Shown here in pieces: positions 32,895 to 41,873 of a stretch of 64,000 bases of DNA. The notes beneath the pieces are model-generated. The model searched no databases and was not told the DNA's origin. It was given only the letters and a program-made list of their open reading frames with translations. Origin of the DNA: Rubrivirga marina (GTDB lineage Bacteria > Bacteroidota > Rhodothermia > Rhodothermales > Rubricoccaceae); assembly GCF_002283365.1 (NCBI RefSeq), contig NZ_MQWD01000010.1:30506-94505 (forward strand), written 5' to 3'. The translations under genes and the position numbers were made by a program. The number at the start of each line of letters is the position of its first letter. Positions within the stretch are counted from its first letter, which is position 1.

Positions 32895-33487
32895 CGCTCC
32901 TCGCCGCGACCGTCCTCCTGTTCCTCGTGATGGACGCCTTCGGCAACGTGCCGGTGTTCCTCTCCGTCCTCGCGCCCGTCGCGCCGGAGCGGCGGCGGCG
33001 CGTGATCGCCCGCGAGCTCCTGTTCGCGCTCGCGTTCCTCGTCGGGTTCCTGTTCGCCGGGCGGTTCCTGCTCGACGCCATCGGGCTGACCGAGAGCGCG
33101 GTGACGGTCGCGGGCGGGATCATCCTGTTCCTCATCGCGCTCAAGATGGTGTTCCCGCCGCCCGGCGGGGCCTGGGCCGCCGACATCGAGGAGGGCGGGG
33201 ACGAGCCGTTCCTCGTCCCGCTGGCGGTCCCGTTCATCGCCGGGCCGTCGGTGCTCGCGTCGGTCCTGTTCGTGATGAGCTCGGACCCCGGGCGGTGGCC
33301 CGAGTGGCTCGCGGCCGTGCTCCTGGCGTGGGCCGGGACCGGGGCCATCCTGCTACTGGCGCCCGACCTCGCCCGCGTGCTCAAGCGTCGCGGGCTCGTG
33401 GCCATCGAGCGGCTAATGGGGATGGTCCTCACGGCCATCGCGACCAAGATGGTGCTCGACGGCGTCGGCAGCTTTTTCGGCTTGTAG
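32891..33487 (+). CDS. MarC family (YhgN-like) integral membrane protein
   Basis: 198 aa, six hydrophobic segments. Typical MarC pattern: [20 protein letters not shown] in the first helix, [32 protein letters not shown] and the C-terminal [20 protein letters not shown]. Members are inner-membrane proteins of unknown transport activity. The ATG overlaps the Gdx stop by 4 nt and the next gene follows after 4 bp, so the run 32553-36591 is one operon-like block. Confidence 0.9.
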   Translation: MTLLAATVLLFLVMDAFGNVPVFLSVLAPVAPERRRRVIARELLFALAFLVGFLFAGRFLLDAIGLTESAVTVAGGIILFLIALKMVFPPPGGAWAADIEEGGDEPFLVPLAVPFIAGPSVLASVLFVMSSDPGRWPEWLAAVLLAWAGTGAILLLAPDLARVLKRRGLVAIERLMGMVLTAIATKMVLDGVGSFFGL

Positions 33488-33491
33488 ACCC

Positions 33492-34391
33492 ATGCGACCT
33501 CTCCTCATCGCCCTCGCGCTCGTCGCCGGCGCCCCCGCCCTCGCGCAGGGGGCCTACGACCAGGCCGTCCTCGGTTCGATCCTCGGCCGCGACGCCCGGC
33601 TCCCGGACGCCCCGGTCGAGTACGCGGTCTACCGCGTCGAGCACGAGACGGGCAACTCGGTCTACGCCCGGCACGACCTCTACCTCCAGGTCGGCGACGG
33701 CGACGTCCGCCTCGGCCGCCAGCGGCTGGCGCTCGCGCAGCTCCTCGGCCAGCCCGAGCCCACGGCCCTCGTCGTCGGCGACTCGCTCGTGCTCCCGGCG
33801 CGGCCGGCCGACTTCGACCTTTCCCCGATCGCGTACGCCCCCTACCCCCGGACGTGGCCCGGCGCGGGCGGGATCGACAAGGCCGTCGTCGTCGACAAGA
33901 CCACGCAGACCTGGGCGGCCTACGCCGACGGCCGGCTAGTGCGCTGGGGTCCGGCGTCGACGGGCGCGGCCGAGACGCCGACGCCGTCCGGCCGGTTCAC
34001 CATGAAGTGGCGCGCGCTCGAGCGGTACTCGTCGGAGGCCCCGCCGGGCGAGCGGTGGTTCATGCGCTACGTCATGAACATCCACGCCGCCCGCGGCATC
34101 CACCTCCACCAGTACGACGTGGTCCCGACGGGCCCGCCGCAGGGCCACGGGTGCGTCCGGATGGTGACGTCCGACGCCGAGTGGCTCTACGGCTGGTCCG
34201 ACGGCTGGCAGACGACGGCCGGCCCGGGCGCGCTCGGCGGGCGGGTCACCGGCGAGGGCACGCTCGTGGTCGTCCAGGGCGAGGAGCCCGACGGCGCGCC
34301 GGCCCGGTTCGTGATGGGCGCGCGCGGCCCCGAGCGCGTGGCGGTCTCGCTCCCCGAGGACCCGATGGCCGTCCCCCGCGGCGACCGATGA
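33492..34391 (+). CDS. L,D-transpeptidase (YkuD/ErfK family)
   Basis: A signal peptide (LLIALALVAGAPALAQG) precedes a 299-aa protein with a YkuD domain: AVVVDKTTQTWAAYADGRLV starts the fold, PTPSGRFTMKW is conserved, and the catalytic motif is IHLHQYDV followed by GHGCVRM, where the usual Ser/Thr before HGC is Gly and the Cys nucleophile is intact. It crosslinks peptidoglycan stems or attaches lipoproteins in the periplasm. Its stop overlaps the YeiH-like ATG (ATGA). Confidence 0.88.
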   Translation: MRPLLIALALVAGAPALAQGAYDQAVLGSILGRDARLPDAPVEYAVYRVEHETGNSVYARHDLYLQVGDGDVRLGRQRLALAQLLGQPEPTALVVGDSLVLPARPADFDLSPIAYAPYPRTWPGAGGIDKAVVVDKTTQTWAAYADGRLVRWGPASTGAAETPTPSGRFTMKWRALERYSSEAPPGERWFMRYVMNIHAARGIHLHQYDVVPTGPPQGHGCVRMVTSDAEWLYGWSDGWQTTAGPGALGGRVTGEGTLVVVQGEEPDGAPARFVMGARGPERVAVSLPEDPMAVPRGDR

Positions 34392-35356
34392 CGACGCCCG
34401 ACGCCCCGACCCGCGCACCCGCCCCGCTCTGGCGGCGGGCGCTCTTCCTCGCGCTCGCCGCGCTGGCGCTCGTGCCCGGCGTGCCGCCCGCGGTCGCCCT
34501 CGGCGTCGGGGCCGCGCTCGGGCTGACGCTCGGCAACCCCTACGAGGAGCCGAGTGCCCGCGCGTCGAAGCGGCTGCTCAAGGCGTGCGTGGTGGGGCTC
34601 GGGTTCGGGATGTCGCTCCCGGCTGTTCTGGAGGTCGGTCGCTCGGGCGTCGTCGTGACCGCGCTCGGCATCGCGTTCGCCCTCGCGGTCGGGCTTGCGC
34701 TGGGCCGACTCTTGCGCGTCGAGCCCACGACGGGCGCGCTCGTCTCGGGCGGGACGGCCATCTGCGGCGGCTCGGCCATTGCCGCGCTCGGCCCGGCGCT
34801 GGGTGCGGGCGCCGAGGCGATGGGGGTGGCGCTGGCGACCGTGTTCCTCCTCAACGGCGTGGCCCTCTACGTCTTCCCCGCCGTCGGCCACCTCCTCGAC
34901 CTCTCGCAACACCAGTTCGCCGTCTGGGCCGCCGTCGCGATCCACGACACCTCGTCGGTGGTCGGCGCGGCGGCCTCATACGGCCCCGAGGCGCTCGCCG
35001 AGGCGACGGTCCTCAAGCTCACGCGGGCGCTCTGGATCGTCCCGCTCGCGCTCGGGGCGGCGTGGTGGCGGCGCCGGTCGGTCGGGGGCGAGGTCCGCGT
35101 GGCCGTCCCGTGGTTCATCGGGCTCTTCGCGCTGGCCTCGGCCGTCGTGGCGGTCTTCCCGGGCGGGGCGCCCGTCTACGACGCCGTCGTGGCCGTCTCG
35201 ACGCAGGGACTCGTGCTCACGCTCTTCCTCATCGGGGCTGGCTTGAGCCGGGCCACGCTCCGCGCCGTCGGCGCGCGGCCGCTGGTGCAGGGCGTGCTCC
35301 TGTGGGTCGCCATCGCGGGCGTCTCGCTCGCCGCCGTTCTCGCCTGGACCCCGTGA
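34388..35356 (+). CDS. YeiH/UPF0324 family putative sulfate exporter
   Basis: 322 aa with about ten membrane helices. LKACVVGLGFGMSL, LVSGGTAICGGSAIAALGP and AVAIHDTSSVVGAAASYG are diagnostic for the YeiH family, including the strongly conserved ICGGSAI. E. coli YeiH is a putative sulfate exporter under LysR-type control. Overlaps both neighbours by 1-4 nt (ATGA with the transpeptidase, TGATG with the MFS gene). Confidence 0.9.
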   Translation: MTTPDAPTRAPAPLWRRALFLALAALALVPGVPPAVALGVGAALGLTLGNPYEEPSARASKRLLKACVVGLGFGMSLPAVLEVGRSGVVVTALGIAFALAVGLALGRLLRVEPTTGALVSGGTAICGGSAIAALGPALGAGAEAMGVALATVFLLNGVALYVFPAVGHLLDLSQHQFAVWAAVAIHDTSSVVGAAASYGPEALAEATVLKLTRALWIVPLALGAAWWRRRSVGGEVRVAVPWFIGLFALASAVVAVFPGGAPVYDAVVAVSTQGLVLTLFLIGAGLSRATLRAVGARPLVQGVLLWVAIAGVSLAAVLAWTP

Positions 35357-36591
35357 TGCCCGCCTCGACGGCCCCGCCCGCCTCGACGGCCCCGCCCGCC
35401 ACGTCAGGGCGGGCGCTGCTGGTCGTCGGGATCGTCCTCGTCGCGCTCAACCTCCGTCCGGCCCTCGCCGGGCTGGGGCCGCTCGTGGCCGACGTCCGCG
35501 CCGCGACCGGCCTCGCGAACGCGGCGCTCGGGCTCCTGACGACGCTCCCGCTCCTCGCGTTCGGGGTCCTCTCGGCGTTCACGCCCGTCGTCACGCGGCG
35601 GCTCGGCGTCGAGGGCGCGCTCGGGCTCGCGCTGCTCTTGGTCGGGGCGGGGACGGCGCTCCGGGCCGTCCCGCCGACGGCGCTGCTGTTCGTGGGCACG
35701 GGCGTGCTCGGCGTCGGGATCGCGCTCGGCAACGTGCTCCTCCCGGCCCTCGTCAAGCGCGACTTCGCCGAGCGGTCTGGCCCCATGACCGCGCTCTACT
35801 CCAGCGCGATGGGGCTCGGCGCGACGGCCGCCGCGGGCGCGGCGGTCCCGCTGGCGGGCGCGGTCGGGTGGCGCGGCTCGCTGGCCGCGTGGGCCGCCCT
35901 CGCGGCCCTCGCCCTCGCCGTGTGGCTCCCCCAGGTGCGACGGCGGACGCTGCCGAGGCGGCGCGTCCGCACGCTCGACGCGCTCCGCGACCTCGGGCGG
36001 AGCCGGCTCGCGTGGGCCGTCGCGCTGTTCATGGGGCTCCAGTCGCTCGCCTTCTACGTCGTCCTCGCGTGGCTCCCGGACCTCCTCCACGACCGCGGCC
36101 TGAGCGCCGAGGCCGCCGGCTGGATGCTCGCGCTCTCGCAGGCGGCCGGGATCGCGGGGTCGGCCGTCGTCCCGCTCTGGGCCGGGCGGCGGGGCGATCA
36201 GCGCCGGATCATCTGGGCGCTCGGGGGCGTCGAGGCCGTCGCGCTGGCGGGGCTCCTCGCGCCCGCCGCCGGCCCCGCGCTCACGGGGCTCTGGGTGGGG
36301 CTCCTCGGGCTCGTCCTTGGCGGCTCGTTCGGGCTCTCGCTCCTCTTCCTCGCCGTCCGCGCCGACACGCCCGAGACGGCCGCCGCGCTGTCCGGCATGG
36401 CCCAGTCGGTCGGCTACCTCGTGGCCGCGGTCGGCCCGTTCGCGTTCGGGGCGCTCCACGACCTCACCGACGGCTGGACCCTCCCGCTCCTCTCACTCGT
36501 CGGTGTCCTCGCCCTCAAGGTGGCAGCCGGGCTCCCCGCCGCGCGTGATGGGGAGGTCCGCCGTGCGGCGGGCGGGGAGGGCTCCCCCTGA
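35356..36591 (+). CDS. MFS transporter, CynX/NimT-like
   Basis: 411 aa with twelve hydrophobic segments. ALNLRPALAGLGPLVADVRA and the GVGIALGNVLLPALVKRDF segment match the CynX/NimT branch of the major facilitator superfamily (cyanate and 2-nitroimidazole transport in E. coli). The N terminus contains a short tandem duplication (ASTAPP twice, from an 18-bp DNA repeat near 35361-35396). It is the last gene of the block and converges on the catalase gene, with 11-bp complementary sequences at 36576-36586 and 36647-36657. Confidence 0.87.
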   Translation: MPASTAPPASTAPPATSGRALLVVGIVLVALNLRPALAGLGPLVADVRAATGLANAALGLLTTLPLLAFGVLSAFTPVVTRRLGVEGALGLALLLVGAGTALRAVPPTALLFVGTGVLGVGIALGNVLLPALVKRDFAERSGPMTALYSSAMGLGATAAAGAAVPLAGAVGWRGSLAAWAALAALALAVWLPQVRRRTLPRRRVRTLDALRDLGRSRLAWAVALFMGLQSLAFYVVLAWLPDLLHDRGLSAEAAGWMLALSQAAGIAGSAVVPLWAGRRGDQRRIIWALGGVEAVALAGLLAPAAGPALTGLWVGLLGLVLGGSFGLSLLFLAVRADTPETAAALSGMAQSVGYLVAAVGPFAFGALHDLTDGWTLPLLSLVGVLALKVAAGLPAARDGEVRRAAGGEGSP

Positions 36592-36657
36592 CGCAGCGGC
36601 CGGCGCCGGTCCTTCGGCCTACCGCTCGCGATCGGCGGCGCCCGTAGGGAGCCCTCC
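36576..36657. terminator. widely spaced 11-bp inverted repeat between convergent genes
   Basis: GGAGGGCTCCC (36576-36586) and GGGAGCCCTCC (36647-36657) are complementary across 60 bp. They sit at the ends of the convergent MFS and catalase genes. GGAGGGCTCCC also forms a self-complementary stem. A bidirectional termination role is only suggested. Confidence 0.3.
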
Positions 36658-36663
36658 TCGGCC

Positions 36664-38796
36664 TTACGCCGGCGCCTGGTCCTTCCGGTCCCGGCCGAAG
36701 TGGCGCCATTGCGCGATGGCCTCGCGGAACGCCTCGGAGAAGCCTCCGAGGTCGTCGCGGGCGGTCACGACGCCCTTGTCGACCGTCATCCCGCCGTCCG
36801 AGAGGTCGAGGGCGGGGAGGAGCGCCGCCCTCAGGAGTTCGACGCCCTCGCCCGTCGCCCCGATCGGCTTGCCGTGGCGGAACCCCTCATGGACGACGTG
36901 GAGCGCGTCGCCGTGGGACTTGAGCGCCTCGACGCTCGCTGCGCCGCCGGGCACGTAGAACGCGTCGAAGAGGACGGAGGCCGCTGTTAGGTAGCTCTCG
37001 TCGGCCTCGACCGTCTCCCCGCCCGCGCTCGTGAACGTCCCCTGCCGGTGGGCGACGACCTTCGGCTTGGCGCCGCCCTCCATGAGCGTCTCCTTGACGG
37101 CCATGAACTGCTCGTGGTCGAACCCGTCGGCGAGGACGATGGCGACCGTCCGCGTCCGGATCGTGTCGTAGCGGCCCCGCTTGACGGTGCTCACCTCGGG
37201 CGCCCGCTTGTCGGTCTCCGTCCCGGCGAACTCGGCCGGCGGCTCGACGCCGATGCCCTCGGCGACGCGGACGGCGAGGTCGTGGTTGATCCGGTTGAAG
37301 AACTCGGCCACCATCCGCTCGCGGATCGCCTTCGTCTTGACCTTCCCGAGCTCGAACTGGGCCGCGGCCACGAGCCGGTCCTGCTCGTCGTCGGTGATGC
37401 TGTGCCAGAACATCGTGGCCTGGCTGAAGTGGTCCTTGAAGCTCTCGCTCCGCTCGCGGACCTTGTGGCCCTCGACGCGCTCGGCGTAGTGGACGTAGCC
37501 CCCCTCTTCGGCCGACGCCGTCATGGGGCAGCCGTTCCCGCGCGAGTTCGGGGAGTAGTTGACGGGGCCCCGGTTGACCGTCTGCCGCATGAACCCGTCG
37601 CGCTGGTTGTTGTGGACGGCGGCGACGGGCCGGTTGATCGGCAGCTCGTTGAAGTTGGCGCTCGAGAACCGGTTGATCTGCGTGTCGATGTACGAGAACA
37701 GCCGGCCCTGGAGGAGCGGGTCGTTCGTGAAGTCGATCCCGGGGACGACGTGGCCGGGGTGGAACGCGACCTGCTCCGTCTCGGCGAAGAAGTTGTCCGG
37801 GTTCCTATTCAGCGTCATCTTGCCGACGATCCGAACGGGCACCTCGGCCTCGGGGATGATCTTGGTCGGGTCGAGCAGGTCGAAGTCGAATTTGTGCTCG
37901 TCCTCCTCCTCGACCACCTGGAGGCCGAGCTCGAACTCGGGGTAGTCCCCGTCCTCGATCCGGTCCCAGAGGTCCATCCGGTTGAAGTCCGGGTTCTTCC
38001 CCGCGATCTTCTGCGTCTCGTCCCACACGAGCGAGTGCGTGCCCAAGACGGGCCGCCAGTGGAACTTGACGAAGCGGGCCTTCCCCTCGGCGTTGACGAG
38101 GCGGAAGGTGTGGACGCCGAACCCCTCCATCATGGCGTAGGAGCGCGGGAGGGCCCGGTCCGAGAGGACCCACATGATCATGTGCGCGCTCTCGGGCATG
38201 AGCGAGATGAAGTCCCAGAAGTTGTCGTGGGCGGCCGAGGCCTGCGGCGTCTCCGAGTGGGGCTCGGGCTTGATGGCGTGGACGAGGTCGGGGAACTTGA
38301 TGCCGTCCTGGATGAAGAAGACGGGCATGTTGTTGCCGACGAGGTCCCAGTTCCCGTCCTCGGTGTAGAACTTGGTGGCCCACCCGCGGACGTCGCGGAC
38401 GGTGTCGGCCGAGCCCCGGAACCCAACGACGGTCGAGAACCGGACGAACACGGGCGTCTTCTGCGACGGGTCCTGGAAGACCTTCGCCTTCGTGAGGTCC
38501 GTGAGCGGCTCGTAGACCTGGAAGGTCCCGTGGGCCGCCGAGCCGCGGGCGTGGACCACGCGCTCGGGGACGCGCTCGTGGTCGAAGTGGGTCATCTTCT
38601 CCCGGAGGTGGAAGTCCTCCAGGAGCGTCGGCCCGCGCTCGCCGGCCGTGAGCGAGTTGTCGGTGTCGTGGACGCGGAGGCCGGTGTTGGTCGTGAGGTA
38701 CTCGCCGTCGGCGTCCTCGCGGTACGGCTCGAGTTGGCGGTCCTTGGCGGCCTCGTCGGGGCCATGGTCGTCGGTGAGGCGCTGGGGGTCGGACAT
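36664..38796 (-). CDS. katE: large-subunit catalase HPII
   Basis: 710 aa, the length of HPII-type monofunctional catalases. The core has the catalytic His region RVVHARGSAAHGTFQVYEP, Asn in WDLVGNNMPVFFIQD, the heme-ligand Tyr in GRLFSYIDTQINR, and NNQRDGF. A C-terminal DJ-1/GATase-like domain (~560-690: VAIVLADGFDHEQFMAV, DAFYVPGG) is specific to large catalases. It disproportionates hydrogen peroxide in the cytoplasm. An OxyR-type regulator and box-bearing stress genes are near, but no such box is visible within 90 bp upstream of this ATG. Confidence 0.96.
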   Translation of the reverse strand: MSDPQRLTDDHGPDEAAKDRQLEPYREDADGEYLTTNTGLRVHDTDNSLTAGERGPTLLEDFHLREKMTHFDHERVPERVVHARGSAAHGTFQVYEPLTDLTKAKVFQDPSQKTPVFVRFSTVVGFRGSADTVRDVRGWATKFYTEDGNWDLVGNNMPVFFIQDGIKFPDLVHAIKPEPHSETPQASAAHDNFWDFISLMPESAHMIMWVLSDRALPRSYAMMEGFGVHTFRLVNAEGKARFVKFHWRPVLGTHSLVWDETQKIAGKNPDFNRMDLWDRIEDGDYPEFELGLQVVEEEDEHKFDFDLLDPTKIIPEAEVPVRIVGKMTLNRNPDNFFAETEQVAFHPGHVVPGIDFTNDPLLQGRLFSYIDTQINRFSSANFNELPINRPVAAVHNNQRDGFMRQTVNRGPVNYSPNSRGNGCPMTASAEEGGYVHYAERVEGHKVRERSESFKDHFSQATMFWHSITDDEQDRLVAAAQFELGKVKTKAIRERMVAEFFNRINHDLAVRVAEGIGVEPPAEFAGTETDKRAPEVSTVKRGRYDTIRTRTVAIVLADGFDHEQFMAVKETLMEGGAKPKVVAHRQGTFTSAGGETVEADESYLTAASVLFDAFYVPGGAASVEALKSHGDALHVVHEGFRHGKPIGATGEGVELLRAALLPALDLSDGGMTVDKGVVTARDDLGGFSEAFREAIAQWRHFGRDRKDQAPA

Positions 38797-39149
38797 GGGG
38801 GCGGGGGGAGAGCGGGAGCCGCGGGGACCGGAGGCCGATGAACCCGACCGGGGACAGGAGGTTCGGGCACCGCGACCGATTCCGACCTCAGGGGCGAGCG
38901 CGAAGGGCCCTGCCGCGGTGCCTGACTGTCCGCCCGTGCCACCTCCTCCGCGCGAGCCTGGGCATCAGGAGCCTCATTTCCTCGACCACTCGCCAGAGCC
39001 GCTCCCGACCGTCGCCGGCCCACCCCATCGGCGCGCTCCACGACGCGGCGGAGCGCGTCCCGCTCCTCGCGCTCCGGCGGGCGGGGTTGGGTCGCCCTGA
39101 CCGAACCATCGCACCGGGCCCCCCCCCCCCAGCCGGCTCCGCCGTTCAA
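38797..39149. other. 353 bp upstream of katE with no gene seen
   Basis: No frame reads as a protein. GC-rich with a run of C at 39119-39130. It should contain the katE promoter. It runs into gene remnants at about 39150-39590. Confidence 0.4.
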
Positions 39150-39371
39150 CGGCCTCTCCGGCTCCGGCCGGTGGTGGCGGCGGAACGTGCCAGAGCTGGC
39201 CCGCAAACTCCGCGTGTTCGTCGACCTCGTTGGGTTCGGGCGGAACCGGGGGCCCTTCGTTCTGGACGAGGCCGCCGCCAGCGCGGCCGCGGTGTAGCCG
39301 CCCATGGAGTAGCCGATGAGGTGGGCGCGGGAGCCCGAGGCGACGCCGACCCGACTGTAATCCGCGTGCAA
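39150..39371 (-). pseudogene. alpha/beta-hydrolase remnant
   Basis: On the minus strand, SGSRAHLIGYSMGGYTAAALA (about 39275-39340) is a textbook nucleophile elbow (G-x-S-x-G) of an alpha/beta hydrolase. A second readable stretch, PEPNEVDEHAEFAGQLWHV, continues in a different frame. Neither start nor the rest of the fold is present, so this is a broken fragment. Confidence 0.4.
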
Positions 39372-39374
39372 GGG
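39357..39374 (+). promoter_or_regulatory. partial copy of the 11-bp direct-repeat operator
   Basis: GTAATCC (39357) and GCAAGGG (39368) match the first two units of the porin operator at the same 11-bp spacing; the third unit (expected at 39379) is lost. It lies upstream of the broken porin start, so operator and gene start were duplicated together. Confidence 0.55.
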
Positions 39375-39403
39375 GCCGGGGAGCCTGAGGCCGTACGCTC
39401 CCG

Positions 39404-39586
39404 ATCACGACGCTCTGCCCCGCGTGCGGACCCGTTCGACGCCGGTTCCCTCTCGCCCTCGCCCTGCTCGTAACCGCCCCAGCGGCTCTCTCGCGGGCGC
39501 TCCTGCCGGGCGTCGAGGTCACGGCTGGAGGCAAGATCCACACCGACGTCCGCGCGCTCCCAGGCGGACCGGTCGGCGAGGCGCCG
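39404..39586 (+). pseudogene. truncated duplicate of the OprO/P-like porin start
   Basis: This frame codes RFPLALALLVTAPAALS, LLPGVEVTAGGKIHTDVRAL and GGPVGEAP, matching residues ~10-60 of the intact porin (LRLALALLFAAPAALS, SVEVSVGGKVHTDVRAF, SGPVGEAP). Homology ends at about 39586 and no start codon aligns with the intact one. A decayed fragment. Confidence 0.65.
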
Positions 39587-39785
39587 TCTCGATGGCCTCG
39601 CGCCAGGCCCCGTCGCCGAGTCCGAGCCTGAGCGTGAGGGTCGGGTCGAGGCGGAGGAGCATCGGGGGCCGGGGGGGTGCTCGTTACAACAAGGGCCGAC
39701 CCTCCTCCCAGTTCTGCACGGCCCGGGGCACGCCTGCGGCCGGGGGCCCCGCCTTTGACGTGGCCTTCCCGAATCGGGTGGGGCG
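39587..39785. other. 199 bp after the porin remnant, nothing recognised
   Basis: No protein-like frame and no clear signal; it separates the porin remnant from the 3' end of the antiporter gene. Confidence 0.3.
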
Positions 39786-41576
39786 TCAGGCCGGGCGTGC
39801 GGAGCCGGGCGCGGCCGAGGGCGGGGAGAGGTCCGCATGGGGGGCGGGCGGGCCGTCGGGCGCGTCGCCGTCAGATCGGGCGGCGCTCTCCTCCGGCTCG
39901 CGCTCCGGCTCGGGGGCCAGTGTGAGCCGCACGAGGTCGGGCTCCGACCCTGGCGAGAGGACGAACGGGCCGACCCGGGGCGGGTCCCCATCCACGGCCT
40001 CAGCGAGCGTCCGCTCCGACCACGTCGGCGCCGGGAGCCCGAAGAACCGGTGGAGCTGGCCGAGCGTGGCCGCGGCGGCGAACTCGACCGTGAGGCCCGG
40101 CGCGAGCGGGGGCGTCTCGGCGTCGGGGTCGAAGAGTCGGTCGAGGAGCGGCCGGAGGTCCGACCGGGCCGCCGCGAACACGTGGTCGCCGGGGCGGAGC
40201 GCGGTGGCCCCGCGAGGGACGACGATCCGCCCGCCGCGGACCACGAGCATGACGGCGGTCCCGTCCGGGAGCGCGAGGTCGCGGAGGCGCTGGCCGGCCA
40301 CGCGCGCCGACGGGGCCACGGTGTAGTCGACGACGTCGCCGTCGAGGTGCCGGAGCGCGTGGAGCTCGACGCGGACCGGCGGGGCGGGGTCGGCCGGACG
40401 CCCGATCCCCAGCCGCCGCGCCACGACCGGGAGCGACCACCCTTGGGCGAGGGCCGAGACGACCACGACGAAGAAGACGACGTCGAACAGGAGCGCGGCC
40501 CCCTCCACGCCCGCCAGGAGGGGGAACGTGGCGAGCGTGATCGGGACGGCCCCCTTCAGCCCGCCCCACGAGAGGAACGCGACCTCGCGCGGGCCGAACC
40601 CGAACGGGGCCACCGAGGCGGCCACGGCGAGGGGCCGGGCGACGAACACGAGGACGACGGCGATGAGGAGGCCCTCCGGCGCGACGGCCAGGAGCCGGCT
40701 GGGGAAGCTGAGCAGGCCGAGGAGGACGAACAGGGCGATCTGGGCCAGCCATGCCGCCGCGTCGAGGACGAGGAGCGTCCCCCGCCGGAACACGAGCGGG
40801 GCGTTCCCGAGCACGACCCCGGCGACGTAGACGGCGAGGAAACCGCTCCCCCCGAGCACGGCGGCGCCCCCGAACGCGACGAGCCCGAACGCGACGGCGA
40901 GGACGGGGTAGAGCGCAGGGGCCTCGAGCCCGGCCCGGCCGACGGCCCACGCCGCCGCCCGCCCGACGGCGAGCCCGACGGCCCCGCCGACCCCGAACTG
41001 GAGCGCGAAGAGGAGCCCGAGCGCGCCGGCCGACTCGGCCGTCCCCGCCGCGAGGCCCGTCAGCCCGACCGTGAGGAAGAGGGCCATCGGGTCGTTCGAC
41101 CCGCTCTCGACCTCGAGCGTGGCCCCGAGCCGCTCGGGGAGCACGAGCCCGCTCGAACGGAGGACCGAGAACACGGCGGCGGCGTCGGTCGAGCCGACGA
41201 TCCCCCCGAGGAGGAGCCCGTGGAGGAGCGGGAGCCCGAGGACCCAGGCCGCTGCGAGCCCGACCAGCCCGGCCGTCACCGCGACGCCGACGGTGGAGAG
41301 CGCGAGCGCCGGCCGCCACGCGGCCCGGACGGCCGGGAGCCCTGTGCGGAGTCCGCCGTCGAACAGGATGAGCGCGAGGGCCGCGGTCCCGACGGCGTTG
41401 GCGAGGGCGTAGTCCTCGAACGGGACGCCGCCCACGCCGTCCGAGCCCGCGAGCATCCCGACGCCGAGGAACAGGACGAGGACGGGGAGGCCCAGGCGGG
41501 CCGAAACCCGGCTCGACGCGACGCCGAGGGCGAGGAGGAGGCCCGCGAGGAGCATCGCGGGGGCGACGGCGGGCAT
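39786..41576 (-). CDS. K+/H+ antiporter, CPA1 NhaP2/CvrA-type
   Basis: 596 aa from ATG 41576, the first start giving a membrane helix (APAMLLAGLLLALGVASSRV). Twelve or more helices follow with CPA1 signatures: GGIVGSTDAAAVFSVLR, LEVESGSNDPMALFL (the ion-binding acidic residues) and WGGLKGAVPITLATFP. The cytoplasmic tail has a TrkA_C-like domain (about 420-500; VRGGRIVVPRGATALRPGDH) and a third small domain as in NhaP2. It balances cytoplasmic K+ and pH. An in-frame extension to 41993 upstream is Arg-rich and rejected. Confidence 0.9.
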   Translation of the reverse strand: MPAVAPAMLLAGLLLALGVASSRVSARLGLPVLVLFLGVGMLAGSDGVGGVPFEDYALANAVGTAALALILFDGGLRTGLPAVRAAWRPALALSTVGVAVTAGLVGLAAAWVLGLPLLHGLLLGGIVGSTDAAAVFSVLRSSGLVLPERLGATLEVESGSNDPMALFLTVGLTGLAAGTAESAGALGLLFALQFGVGGAVGLAVGRAAAWAVGRAGLEAPALYPVLAVAFGLVAFGGAAVLGGSGFLAVYVAGVVLGNAPLVFRRGTLLVLDAAAWLAQIALFVLLGLLSFPSRLLAVAPEGLLIAVVLVFVARPLAVAASVAPFGFGPREVAFLSWGGLKGAVPITLATFPLLAGVEGAALLFDVVFFVVVVSALAQGWSLPVVARRLGIGRPADPAPPVRVELHALRHLDGDVVDYTVAPSARVAGQRLRDLALPDGTAVMLVVRGGRIVVPRGATALRPGDHVFAAARSDLRPLLDRLFDPDAETPPLAPGLTVEFAAAATLGQLHRFFGLPAPTWSERTLAEAVDGDPPRVGPFVLSPGSEPDLVRLTLAPEPEREPEESAARSDGDAPDGPPAPHADLSPPSAAPGSARPA

Positions 41577-41808
41577 GGAGCGGCGTCTCTCGGAGCGCGT
41601 GCGTGGGGGCGATGAACGCGCCCCCGCGCACGCGGCTCCGCTCGCCTTGGGACGCCCCGAGACCGGGGGGGGTAGGGCGTACCTCGGCTGCGGCGGGGCG
41701 CCTCCCCGCTCCTCGCGATCACGGAGACAGGGGAGGCCCGCCCTCCCCGACACCTGCCCGCACCGCGCGCTCCCGTCGGAGCGGCGGCAGCCGCTACCTG
41801 ACCAAACT

Positions 41809-41835
41809 GTAATCCCCGCGCAAGGGAGGGGTAAG
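41809..41835 (+). promoter_or_regulatory. 11-bp direct-repeat operator upstream of the porin
   Basis: Three units at exact 11-bp steps: GTAATCC (41809), GCAAGGGAGGG (41820) and GTAAG (41831). The same arrangement occurs at 45220, 45231 and 45242 before the PepSY genes. Direct repeats on an 11-bp period are what OmpR/PhoB-family regulators bind, and such a regulator is coded at 43096. Confidence 0.7.
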
Positions 41836-41873
41836 CGCCGGTGGGTGCCGGACCGTTCACGACCTTCCCCCCT

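Noticed and set aside
37048..38841. 597-codon plus-strand open frame
   Set aside because: Exact antisense of the catalase gene; Val/Leu/Asp/Gly-rich with no fold, a known shadow pattern of GC-rich genes.
39837..41615. 592-codon plus-strand open frame
   Set aside because: Antisense of the antiporter gene; strongly charged, repetitive Glu/Arg/Pro product with no hydrophobic core.
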